Position numbers and translations under genes: made by a program. DNA of 64,000 nt from Micropterus salmoides. Taxonomy: Eukaryota > Chordata > Actinopteri > Centrarchiformes > Centrarchidae. Under the pieces are notes generated by a model. It ran no database searches and was not told the origin of the DNA. It saw only the letters and a program-made list of their open reading frames with translations. How positions within the stretch are numbered: position 1 is the first letter of the stretch; the number at the start of each line of letters is the position of its first letter. Below, one piece after another: positions 38,001-48,781 of this stretch. The stretch spans positions 6,236,187 to 6,300,186 of the forward strand of contig NW_024040707.1 in assembly GCF_014851395.1 (NCBI RefSeq), read 5' to 3'.

Positions 38001-41000
38001 TGAAGACACAAAAGGCAAACATGAACAATCATATCTATAATGACTCTGACGTCATTAACAGGGTTTTCCTGCCATTAAGGCTTAGGGGGTGATGCCCAAA
38101 ACATGCTGTGCCAGAAATGTATAATCACAGTGGAGAGCATCATAACCAACCAAATTACTTTCCCCAAATCTAATGATTGTAGTTCCTTCCCAGTAGACTG
38201 ATTTTGGGGTGTTTATTTATTATCTGCTCTAGCTTTTCCAACTATTTGTTCAGAGATATGGTGAAAATAATGGCCCATGATGATGTGAAGTTACATATTT
38301 TTCATTGCAAAACGTAAAATTTTCTTGGGGGAGGTCCCCAAAACCTCCCCACCCTCCTGACCATGACTACTACGACCAACACCAACACATTCATCTAAAG
38401 CTCACATTAAACTATGGGAAAACACTGAAATTTTAAGCTATTCTAATTTGCATCGCATGTTTACACAAGAGCAATGCTGCTGAGACATGTTGTGTTGGGG
38501 TTTTTATATTCAGATATACTGCGCACTACGCGCACTAAAAATGTTTTGCTTCACCTCCGCTGCTACAACTCCATCCTAGGGGAAACACTGATGAGACTAA
38601 CATGTTAAATTGCCTCTCTGACAGGAACTTGTCTCTCAAATTCCAGCAAGCTTTCTGTTGTGTTAACAAAGTAGGCCACAGAATTAAAACCACACCAACA
38701 TGCTGCCATTCTGACAGGAATTTGCATAAAAGTCACTTCTTCCCAGAATTATATTGGACTTAATTAATAAATTGACAAAAGAGCCAATTGCCACATATCC
38801 TTAAGTGCTTTTTTGTTGTAAAGTGTAACCAACATACAATGAAAGCTAAGCTCTCCTTGGGATTAGTCAAAACATGTGTTATGTAAAATGCTTTGCTCCA
38901 CCTAAAATGCCAAAATGCCCTTTTCACTTAAATATAATTAGGGAGCTAACCGTTTGCTAAAACCTGGAAAGTGTAAACACAACTTTACTTTCTCTCTGTC
39001 TTACTTTGCGTTGCTGTCGTTGGGTTCATCTCCATCTGATGACGAGGAAGGAGACGGAGAGGGACCAGACTGGGTGCTGGTGTGATGATTGGGTAATCGA
39101 CTTCCCCCCTGAGTGGAATCATATGGAGCCGACCAATCAGTGAAGCCCATCTTGCTCGTCAGTGAATCGTTGCAGTCTTGGGAAGGCAGCGGTGGGTTCT
39201 GAAACGGAGGGGTGGAACCAGGTCCGTATGGAGCATTTTGATAAGGTGGCTTTAACCCGGGAACCTGGGGAGGAGGGAACTGGGATTGGACAAGGTGGGG
39301 GGCACAGGAGAGTGAGGGGGGAGGAAAGGGGAGAATATGTCTCAGGGACAGGAACTACTATTGTCCTATTTTATTCCAGATCAAACTGGAAGAATCTAAT
39401 CAAGGCTGGTGGGAGGATTTGCGATGGAAAAGACTGCACCCTCCTCCCTTAGCCATTTTCCCCCCCTAAATGAGCACATGCCACATAGGGATTTCAAAGA
39501 GCAAAAAAAAACAATAGAAACTTAATCCAATCTGCTACATGTAGATTCATGTAGAGCAGAGGACGAATTACACACACATCAAAGAGGACAAAGGATTAAC
39601 AAGATAAGGAATCTACCTGATTCTTTCCAAGCTGCATCGGTCCCATGTGGCCAGGTGGTCCCCCAAATGGATTGGGCCCATACCCAGGTACTAAGCATGG
39701 AGAGACAAAAGGAACAGCGATGTAAAAAAAATAAAATTACATAATGGTTTAGAGTATTGGTTGTGTTTCCTGAACAGTTTACTACTCACAGATGAAAGAG
39801 GAGGGCCCCATGTTGGGCGAGCGAGGTTTGGAGGCAGCTGAGAAATACTCCACAGCTTTCTTGAATCGCTCCACCTTGTCCTCCATACGGGACTGTAAAG
39901 GAAACAAAGCAATATGTTGACTACGTATCATGCTGGGATCATTACACATCTGTTGCAGACTAATTCCCCTTTGGACCAAAGCAAGGACCTGGATAACACG
40001 CAAGTTAATTTGTCAACACGAGTTTTTCCAAACTGACCTTGCGTTAACACGGGTCAACTCAGCTTAGGTCCAAATTAATAACTACAGGATCAGCGGGGTT
40101 GAGTTTTAATAACCGGCTTCATTTTAGATCTGGATCCAAATTAGTAAAATACCTGAATTTCTTAAAGGATAAGCATGGAAATATTTTTTTTAATTTATTG
40201 ACAAAGGCTCACAATACTTTCTGACTTCCCTTCCGTCTGTGGCTCTTCGTCAAACACATTTGTTCCTACTGAAAACTTTAAAGGCTAAATAATTTCCTAA
40301 AACAGCTGGCCACTATAGTTTTTAGCAACTGTTACTCAAACAGGAGTAAATAGTGCATTTGTTATCGACTACTTTCAGGGGTGTACTGATATATATTTGG
40401 CGCTCCAGTGAGAATTTCTAGCAGTAAGACGATGTATATGGGATTGACTCAAAATTAACAAAACGTGCCACTGTATAATGGAGATCAATGGCACAGAGGA
40501 AAAAGATATATCCAGCTTTGGATCCACAGACAATACTTGAGGGATACATTCATTGTCGGTTTTGGTCTTTTCATGTGATTTGCTGATGATGAGACAAATA
40601 CAGAACAAAAACAAACATATCCTTTAAGGTCCAAATCTAACAAATGTCTCTACATCTGGCGTCTGCAAGTGATGGAATATAAGTACATACTGCTGTAACT
40701 CAGTTGTTTACTGGACTCAATGAACATGGCAGTGCAGCTCCACTAAACTAAACAGAGAAGAGAGAGAAATGCAACACTTGAGGCAACATTTTCAAGACAG
40801 AGGGGAGCCCCGAGTACTTTGCTTAAACATTTATCTGCCATACATCAAGTCACATGTAAAACGTTTTGATCACACAGCTATTTCTTATTTTGAGATAGGG
40901 GCCAGTACAACCTGCTTATTAATCATGTGCAACACAGTACATAGCTAAAAAAGTGATTTATTTAGTTGAAGTTGGATAAACAAAAAAGTAGAATTACTGT

Positions 41001-44000
41001 GACTGACTTCATTGTTAAATTGCTAATTATTATGCAAATAAACCTGAACATAATTTCCATTTGAAAAGACCAAATGGCTTCACTGATTACTGTACAAAAC
41101 TATTTACTGGTTTTCCTACTGATGTCCTCCGGCTGCTTTACCTCAACTCTCTGTGATTTACAGTTTAGAGTTTCCTGATGGACAGACTGTCTGACTTGTT
41201 GCTTAAGTAACTGCTAATTGCATTGCCATTAGCTAGTTAGTGCAGTCAGCCTCTTACATTTACATTTATTCATTTAGCTGACGCTTTTATCCAAAGCAAC
41301 TTACAATTGGGGGTAAGTGTCTTGCTCAGGGACACATTGGTGGACGAGTCACAGTGGGGAGTTGAACCCGGGTCTCTCACAAAAAAAGGCATGCATCTTA
41401 TCCACTGCTCCATCACCTCCCCACCCTCTTGCGGTCCTCTTAGCTTTAAAGCTTAAATAAAGCTTTAATAGCTTACGCCATCCACGAGAGTCTGTTCTGC
41501 ATGTTGCCGTGGCTTCCTTGTGTTATTTTGCACTTTTATGATGCTGCTGGGGAGCGAATGAGTTCCGCTAACGCAAAAATGATCAGTTGAGTAGGTGGTC
41601 TTTCAATTCGCATACACACTGCTAATAAATGCATCCATGTGTTCTGAGAGATCAGATCACAATGCGTCCGATCCCAGTTCACACCTGTACTTGGAGATGT
41701 CCACTTGTGTTCGGAACACCCAAGACGTATAATATTATACTCATATACATTTGCTAAATTGTCTTTTATATGTAAATCAACACTGTAAATGTTAAAGCAG
41801 CTTCATCTGATGAACTGAAACTAGATAATCCTGTTTTGCACATGGACTTATATAAAGTGTGGTACTGATGTGTGAGGAAGTGGCGATGCTGACTCAGGTC
41901 TTGTGTCAACAGTGATGACCTATTTAACCACCAACAGCAGTCCAGTATGAACGGTCAGAAATTAAGTTAAAAGCATGTCATACAACTTTCGTTTCACATT
42001 TTGAGATGCAACATGTAAATCTGTTTTAGTCAATTTCCTTTAACCTAATATTAAGAGGTTGCCAAAATCAGGACAGTGCGCACACACAACCTACCTGTGA
42101 CTGTTTGAAGACATCTCTGGCGATGACGTCGAGGTTTCCCAGGTCTTTGATGGAGGAGACGTACTCCGAGACGGCCTTGATCACCACCTCGCAGGGCGGC
42201 AGCACCAACTGATGGGCTCGCACCTGAGACAGCAACAGCACAGAGGTTTAAATCCACATATCCCATTTTTTATCTTTTTATTTTATGGAATGTAAACTAA
42301 AACATATAACTAGTTCTTGTGTAGCTATGTTATTAGATTGCTGTTGAATTAGACCACAGTTTAAAAGGCGGTTTGGTGGTAATCTAGTTACAGTTGCTAT
42401 ATTTTGACTTATAACCAAATATGTTTGATTTTATTGTTAAAATAAGACCTTTAAACAAGACAAGCTTATTTCAATTTGTATTATTCAAAAGGTTTGGTTT
42501 CCATTTCATAGGGATGGATCAAAACTCCAAATTAAAATATTCATGGAGATCAGAACTGACAATTTCATTTGGCTTGATGTTCTAATTGTAGCGTTCAAGC
42601 AAGGCAAAGTACCAGCTACAAAAGAGGTTCTGGTTTCATTGTTAAGCAGTAACACACAACCCGGTGTCCACATACAGACAGGGGACTTTAGATTTGGTGA
42701 GTTTGAATATGATATGAATTAAATGCTACAGCCTTTACAGTCACCACCTATGGAAGATTTTGTTCCAACGCTTAAGACATCTCTCCAGCACCATCTCCAC
42801 AAGGCCAAATAATTTAATAAAAACTTTAATCTTCAAATCTGTTTAGTGATGTCTGTGACCGTCTGATGCTTTTGTTATGTCTGGCTGTGTTTGTCTTCTT
42901 TCAATCTGCTGTACTCAGATCTCTCTTGCAAAAGAGATCTTGATTTCAATTATGGTATTATATAGATTAAATGAAGGATGTATGTGTAAATGAATAGCTA
43001 GGATAAGGGAATAGCTTGTGGAGGAATGGTGTGACACAGAGCATGCTGACAGAAACCAGGATACTGTGGCATGTAAACAGCTGATCCTGGTTTCTGAACA
43101 TTCGTAGCGGCGGAGATTATGAGAAATATAGACGCACTTGCAGGCAGATGATTAAAAACCAGGTTACTGTTGTGCTCATGTATATAGGGACATGAATAAC
43201 TAGAGTTTTTCATGTTACATGTCAACACCATAGCCCAAATATGATCAATGACTCAAACACTCAAAACCAGGATACTAGTAATAAGTTAAGTGATAATCAG
43301 TGAACATTAGCCTAGGCCATGTATTAAACAGTTTAACAAAAGAAAGACTTTTTCACATATGTTTCATGTTTGCAGACACAAGTTAGAAAATATTAAGATG
43401 CTCTGAAGAAAAATAGATCAATTACTTTTTTTTTTCCTGGTGTGCGATTTTCTAATATTCTAGACAGATTTCTCTCTATTACTAAAATTTCACTCATTCA
43501 TTCCAATCATTTCTATCAAGTTTATGATTTTAAGATGTCGATAATACATTGTTACTGCTGCACCACATAAAAACACAATCAAGCGTTCCCCACTCTATGT
43601 AGCAGAAAGGAGAGGCAAACTTTATTTCACTTTACAACCTGTTATAATGTAACAAATAAAACTACGTTCTACCTGCTTTCTTTATAAAAGTCAACACTGA
43701 TAGGAAAGCATCATACCTCTAAACTGCTACATGGATTTTATTGTGAAATTAGAAAGAAAAACATGTCCCACAGACTGGCATGGCAGAGGACTGTGAACTT
43801 TTAGCGAAGTTTACGATACCTTGAGAGAAGCTAGTGGGTGTTCTGGTCCCAGCAGACTCCAGTGGAAGGCAGCCAGGTCCTCATCAGGCAGAATATGATT
43901 TCCTGCAAGACAGAGACTCTTTCAAATGCCTGCTGTGCCAACGAACAAGAACGACAGACAGACAAAGAGGGGCGCCAAAAAAGCAACTCACAAATAGGGG

Positions 44001-46966
44001 TGTGTTTTTCAAAGAGCGAAATATGGGATACGTGTTTGATTTTGTGTATTTGTATGTGTAGGCTGAGGTTTGTGAGTGCGTGCTTCTCGTTACCGAGCAG
44101 AGCAGCGAAGCAGGGCAGGTGCTGTGTCTTGAGCCCGAGCTGCCTGGCGGCCTCAGACAGCAGGTACTGATGTGTGGTCAGGTTCTTGCCGTTCCAGCTC
44201 AGTTTGAGTGCGTGCGACGAGAAGTAGGCGGGTACGTTGCAGAGAGCAAACTCTGAATCCTGAGCAATCAGGCCAGCAAATCCAAAGTCCCTGTACAGAG
44301 ACAGCACTTCCTGGTGGTGGTCCTCCAAAGTCTGTACAACCTGTAGATGCAGAGTGGACAAACTCAGTCTGCTGTGTCGTAGAAACACAAACTCAAGAAG
44401 GAGTTTGACACATGGCACCTCCTTTTGAAATGGTTTGCATTCTGTCAGCATTAACAACGTTTGTCATGTGTCAGATTTTGATATTATTGTCATCTTTCAA
44501 ATAACAGCAGCACAGTAGTTTACAGCTTCTATGATTAGTCGATTCACTTATCAAGAGAAAATTATTAACTATTTTGATACTCGTTTAGGCAGAAATGCCA
44601 AACTTTACACAGTTCCAGCTTCTCCAATGGGAGGATTTCTCTGTATTAAATTATTGAAAACTGAGTATTTTGCATTTTGGACTGTTGGTCGAACAAAACA
44701 AGTAATATGAAGATGAAATTGTTATGACAGTTGTTATAAAGAAAAGAACTGGCAGATCAGTCCATAATGTAAATTATTATTAGCTGCAGCCCTTCAGGAG
44801 CTGTTTCTGTTTACAGCCACTAAGACCATGGAACAACATCCTTAACGGAATAAAAGATCAACTGGCATCTGTGAAACTGACCAGCTACCATGCCAGCAGT
44901 CCTTGCAATATACTCATTTTATAATCATGATCGAGACCACAGATGACCAGTGGTGCTGACACTTGACACTTTTGTATACCAACAAAATACTTAAGTTACA
45001 TGGCCCATGAAAGCAAACCAATGTTTGTTTGCTAAAATACATTTGTGGAAAATGTGTGCTGTACCAATCAGTTCCAACTCACTGGTTGTGATGCAGATAC
45101 ATGGACCCAAGGTAATAAAATTGCTTCAGAGCACACTGATGTAGAAACCAATTAGAGGGTGAGGTGCATGGTTATGCCACGGAGAGCTCCACAATTGTGA
45201 CAAAATTGTTATGTTAATCTTGTTAACCTACGTCAGTGTGGCTCAGTGTGAAAACTAAATAATTACATTCAGTTAATTCATTAAAAAATCTATTTAGTGA
45301 ACTACTGATCAAATGCATAAGGCTGATTATAGGGGGAATTGTTTTATAACAGACTTGTTCAAACTGCTTAATATTTCTTGTATCATTCACCAATAATAAA
45401 ACTGAAACTAAAAACCAATTTCAACAACCAGAATAATATATGCAATCATTCAAAAAGACACAGACTAAACATGCAGTACATGTAAAGCTGAGTAGGACAC
45501 TAAAGAGATAAACAGCAGACTTTAGTAAAGGTGTCATTCAAGCAGAGGTGAGATACTTGAAGCTGCAGAAATAGGACTGTATCTCAGAATACAGGTAGGA
45601 AAAACAAGTACACATGAGAACTGTGAGTAATGATGCTTTGCATGCACAAGGAGCATCAGAATGTGTTGTGCTGTGATGTGGGTGGGATTTTTCTATTCTA
45701 CCAAGTATCCTCTCATACACTACGGCATTGTGTTCTTTTTAATACTAGCATGCAAGCAGATGGGAAGGTAGATCAAAGGCCAAAAAAGACAGCTAGGTCA
45801 AGTCGACAGGAGGGAACATTGAGAGGCAATCAGCAGTTTAGCTGCATTTATGGCAGCCCATTAACATAACCTTATGAATAACATTATCTTTTTTCTAAAC
45901 ACATCATGTTGCCCCATACCGAGATGTCTGCTTTGGCAGCTTACTGTATTCTACAGAAAAGGCTAATATTAGTAGTAAGGTAGATACAGTACATCCATCT
46001 TGCCCTATTTTATTTTATATCAGAGCAAATATAAAGCAGAAACTTTTTAATTTAAATATTCTCAATCAGCAACCAACCAACTGAAATGCATAAAACAAGT
46101 AATTACAAATGTCCCTCTGTCAGGCACCGGGGACCTATAAATATCCACTCAGCAGTTGTTCAACAATACCCCAGGTTCATTTAGTTCATGTTATGTAATA
46201 TATAGGCTAGACTAGGTCATGCTGTACAATACCAGTTTCTAACCCCTCTTGAATAAGGATGACATTAAATATTAAACATTATTCCAGATTGATTTGTGTC
46301 AGTGGTTATGGTTGGTACTTGCACTTGCCACCAACTTGAAGGAGTTAAAACATGATGTAAGCTACTACGACGGGCGTGCAACAAGACAGAGAAAGTGTTA
46401 AATGAACAGCAGGCCATATGACCACAATAAAACAACTTCACATTGCTCACCCGCACTCGGAAGCGGAACATGGCGAGGCGGACGCAGTGGCTGAGGCAGG
46501 CCGGGGGCAGGAACCATGCCCGTGGAGGCGGGGTGGCCTTGCTGCCGACGTGGTTGACTATCAGCTGCGCCGTTTGTCGCTGGCCCTGAGCTCGCCGCGC
46601 CCACTCGGGCCAACGCTCCTTCCCCAGTGTGCCGTTGAAAACCACGACCAGCTCCAGGCCACCCTGGTACAGGCACGCCTGTGACAGGGCAGCCAGGTAG
46701 CCCAGCATAGCGTTCCACTCGCCCCCGCACACCCAGTCCGTCTGGTAGCCGCCGTAGAGGCGCTGCAGGCCGGAGTCAGCGTCGATTAGGATCCTGGCAG
46801 GCGGGGGCGGGGGAGGCATGGGCCCGGGGTGATGTGGGTGGTGGTGTGGGTGATGGTGGTGAGGGGGCTGGCGGGCCGCGGTTCGGGCAAGCTTCAGGAG
46901 GTCCACCGGGACTGCGGCCCCGGGACACCGCTTCTCTAAATACTCTTGAAAACCCTGCACTCCCAT
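25479..46966 (-). CDS. fam120c: FAM120 family protein (constitutive coactivator of PPAR-gamma-like), FAM120C type
   Basis: Sixteen minus-strand coding exons: 46451-46966, 44094-44340, 43820-43902, 42095-42223, 39790-39892, 39617-39690, 39005-39264, 34222-34300, 33155-33326, 31473-31722, 30022-30136, 28415-28624, 27703-27943, 26947-27082, 25921-25984, 25479-25736. All have GT-AG borders and phases join to 978 residues (family about 1,100). The start is MGVQGF, the invariant family start, although an in-frame ATG lies further upstream. Residues 1-280 form the XPG-like N-terminal domain (ILIDADSGLQRLYGG, LLGNHILPDEDLAAFHWSLLGPEHP). The conserved middle includes AEVLRVAEHRHRRGLMYPQ, REWTCPNLRRLWLG and PWEHCCPWGFFDGKLFQSKL. 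The C-terminus is Pro/Gly/Arg-rich with GGKLEIAG, as in RNA-binding relatives. His/Pro tracts lie at residues 34-58 and in exon 13. Paralogue choice (C over A) rests on location near hsd17b10, as in human Xp11.22. Confidence 0.93.
27196..27260. mobile_element. hAT-like element fragment in fam120c intron 13
   Basis: It starts cagtgtttcccatatg and includes gtggcggcccgccac. The start resembles the terminus of the larger element at 37218-38590. The other end is not resolved. Confidence 0.35.
29030..29970. other. Intron 11 segment with GC islands, unassigned
   Basis: Part of the intron between fam120c exons 11 and 12. It includes tacgcatgcgtcac and acatgcgcagtc words and CpG clusters unlike the surrounding intron, which suggests an old insertion. 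No terminal repeats could be fixed. Confidence 0.3.
30338..30407. repeat. Hairpin with 19-bp perfect arms
   Basis: Arm gtcgtttttctgttggcac (30338-30356) is exactly complementary to 30389-30407. The pairing can extend inward (tcatcag/ctgatg), and the loop contains two direct copies of cagcaagactgat. It lies in fam120c intron 10. Confidence 0.85.
31063..31262 (-). mobile_element. tRNA-derived SINE, near full length
   Basis: Inverted copy of the family seen at 4393-4566: the tail tacatttattc and gcttttatccaaagcgactt lie on the left, and the B-box complement ggaattgaaccc near 31201. It lies in fam120c intron 10. Confidence 0.85.
31924..32013 (+). repeat. (GA)n microsatellite, about 45 units
   Basis: Almost pure GA dinucleotide run preceded by a TA-rich stretch, in fam120c intron 9. 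It is a homopurine-homopyrimidine tract able to form a triplex, and likely polymorphic. Confidence 0.95.
33396..34066. mobile_element. hAT-type MITE in fam120c intron 8
   Basis: The left end cagggctcgagactaa and right end ttagtctggagccctg are inverted copies (one mismatch). The 8 bases outside each end, ccaagagc and ccaagatt, match at six positions, as expected for a hAT 8-bp target duplication. Inside there is no transposase frame. The left end is close to exon 9 (33326), and the right end is 156 bp from exon 8. Confidence 0.75.
34301..36830. other. fam120c intron 7, upper part, nothing assigned
   Basis: AT-rich intronic sequence without recognisable exons; open frames are short and chance-like. 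Confidence 0.5.
36835..37065. repeat. ATCGATTAAT-type teleost repeat, diverged copy
   Basis: Contains caattaatcaatcc, gagaagctggaactagagaa and a tail reading tcactgcagctcaaa, matching the family at 20470-20800. Confidence 0.6.
37218..38590. mobile_element. hAT-like non-autonomous element with 5-bp flanking repeat
   Basis: The element begins cagtgtttccccttcg and ends aggggaaacactg. Both ends abut atgag (37213-37217 and 38591-38595), a perfect 5-bp direct repeat. It is 1,373 bp with no long frame; a short frame near 37500 (MVCSKDQEKSACC) may be a transposase relic but cannot be identified. It lies in fam120c intron 7. Confidence 0.7.
40004..41250. other. fam120c intron 4, nothing assigned
   Basis: No exon signals or known repeats recognised beyond AT-rich low-complexity sequence. 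Confidence 0.5.
41253..41420 (-). mobile_element. tRNA-derived SINE
   Basis: Third copy of the SINE family, inverted, with gacgcttttatccaaagcaac and the B-box complement gagttgaacccggg near 41360. It lies in fam120c intron 4. Confidence 0.85.
42735..42955 (+). mobile_element. LINE 3' end fragment (L2/Rex-like)
   Basis: The 3' tail word cagatctctcttgcaaaagagatcttgatttcaa-type sequence (about 42916-42950) follows a short run resembling the C-terminal end of a non-LTR retrotransposon reading frame. It is 5'-truncated and lies in fam120c intron 3, antisense to that gene. Confidence 0.5.
43050..43280. repeat. Cluster of AAACCAGG(A/T)TACT words in both orientations
   Basis: Copies at about 43052, 43154 and 43263 (+) and 43083-43096 (inverted) suggest a small palindromic element or internal repeats of an unclassified MITE. 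Confidence 0.5.
44520..44800. repeat. ATCGATTAAT-type teleost repeat
   Basis: Contains ttagtcgattcac, agttccagcttctcc and gactgttggtcgaacaaaac, with the terminal gctgcagccctt. It lies in fam120c intron 1. Confidence 0.65.
44801..46450. other. fam120c intron 1, remainder
   Basis: AT-rich sequence without assigned features. Confidence 0.5.
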
Positions 46967-47879
46967 GACGGTGTTGTTGAGCCTGTGTGTCTGGCCGGGA
47001 GCGGGCTCTGAATACGTTCTGTACGCCGTGTTTGTAATGTGATGTGGGGCGAGACAGCAGCTAGCTATGCACTTCAGCAAGCTAACTGGTCTCCGATGTA
47101 GTGACTAACTGTAGTTTAGTTAACCCTGCAAATCAACTTATCTGTCACCCAGACTAGTGAAATGAGTCACCTCGCCTCGCTGTACGAGTGTGTCAGCTGT
47201 CGTTACCTAGTACGAGATATCGAAAATGCCACTTTCTCAGTTTTGGTCGTGGGTGCTCAGTTTAGTGTCCATCCCTGTGGATTTTTGGTTAGATGCCAGC
47301 AAGGCCAGTGTAGCTACCTACAACTCGAAAAAGTTCAACATATTTCCTGCTCCCATAATTTGGCTGTAACATAACCGGTTTAAAATGCAATTGGCAGCAA
47401 ATAACGGAAATGCAGCAAGGTTATGATATTATTGAGAAATGCCTACAAACTATTTATCCTGCTGGTTTGTGCACATGAAACAGATGCAATACTGCGCATT
47501 AGTTAGCATCCCACAGGCTGGATGGCCAGTTCGCGGACATGATGTTAAACCGAGCAGCTTGCAAAATCGTTATTTATATCCGACAGCTAAAATATCTGAC
47601 ATTTATTCTGCGCTACCTCAGGCAAATTTCAGCACGTGTTTAGCAGTAGCTTGCTGGCTCGGAGGTATCACGGATATCAATTTAAAACAAACTAACAAGC
47701 TGTGTGCCTGTCTGACTGGCTAGCTGTCCTAACATTTGCTAGCTGTTAGCTGCTGGCAGGGTCCCCGGCGTGATTTGACGCGTCAACTCCCGAAGACAAG
47801 CCCGGGGTGGACACGACGCGGAATGAGATGGATGTTTGACGAAATAAAAGAAAAGTAACTAAAATAAAATAAAAATAAA
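46967..47879. other. 5' flank or first intron of fam120c
   Basis: No coding exon. If transcription of fam120c starts near 47.99 kb, this is 5' UTR or intron; otherwise it is promoter-proximal sequence. Confidence 0.4.
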
Positions 47880-48150
47880 AGCCCGATGGTGCCTCCCTCG
47901 CTTTCTTCCACACTCACGGCTTCATGTTGCAGAGGGGAACATTACTTCCAAGCGACATCAGCCATCTTGCGACTTCCTCGCGGCCCAGTAAAGTGGGAGG
48001 GAAGGCAGAGGGGAGGGAAGGGAGGAGGCGCGGTCACGTGGCCGCTGGGAAATGTAGTCCAATTACTGCATCACGCCCGACCATAAAAACTGTGGCGAGA
48101 AGCGAAAAGAAACTACAACTACCGGCATACTGATTCCGACGGTTGAACGA
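47880..48150. promoter_or_regulatory. Bidirectional promoter region between fam120c and idh3g
   Basis: A CpG-rich block between two divergent genes. It holds a YY1-type gccatcttg (47961-47969) next to ETS-type ggaagt words, an E-box CACGTG (48035-48040), and a ZNF143/THAP11-like site reading ACTACATTTCCC on the minus strand (48047-48058), with a second actacaact word near 48113. A minus-strand donor at 47917/47918 would close a short non-coding first exon for fam120c. Function is inferred from motifs typical of housekeeping promoters. Confidence 0.55.
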
Positions 48151-48781
48151 GGATAAAAAAGCTGGAGAGTAGAATTTCTCCAAGTGGCCCACAAGTGATT
48201 CAAGTACAACCGCCGTTATTTGGCCGTTACCCCTCCTGAATGCTCTACTGATAATCTCCCCTCTTACATATCAACATGTACATATTCATATTATAACGGT
48301 AGCCGACTCCTGTTGTGATCCACCAATGCTAAAGCTACAGTCCCCGCCTTTGTAGAAGTACTTTTAAGTGTTTACTTTAAATGGAAACCAGCGAATTTAT
48401 AAACCAAACACGCGATAGTTGTTACTTAATACATAGAAAATGAGTGGTGTAACAGGTAGAATGGCGCTGTCCCGTTCATGTTATACTCTTTGTGTTTATG
48501 TCGCCTCCCTGTGGTTCATTTCAGTGCTGTTTTGGGGGCTTTTGGGGGTGAATGTGGAACAAACTAGCTAACTAGGCCACCGGGCTGACTGTTAGAGTTG
48601 CTTTACTTCACTATCCACCCCATAGACTGTAGAAAGATCCTCACTGATTATAAAAAAAAAACCCGACATCGGTTAATAATCCATTTGTGGATGAGGGAGA
48701 TTGTGTGTGAGACAGAGAGAGATTAACGGTGAGCGCGCAGCACGCCCCCGTGTCGGCCATCCATCCGCGGTGAAAGTGAAC

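Noticed and set aside
46967..47080. Upstream in-frame ATG at 47080 as the fam120c start
   Set aside because: MGVQGF at 46966 is the invariant start of FAM120 and XPG-like proteins; the upstream extension shows no family similarity.
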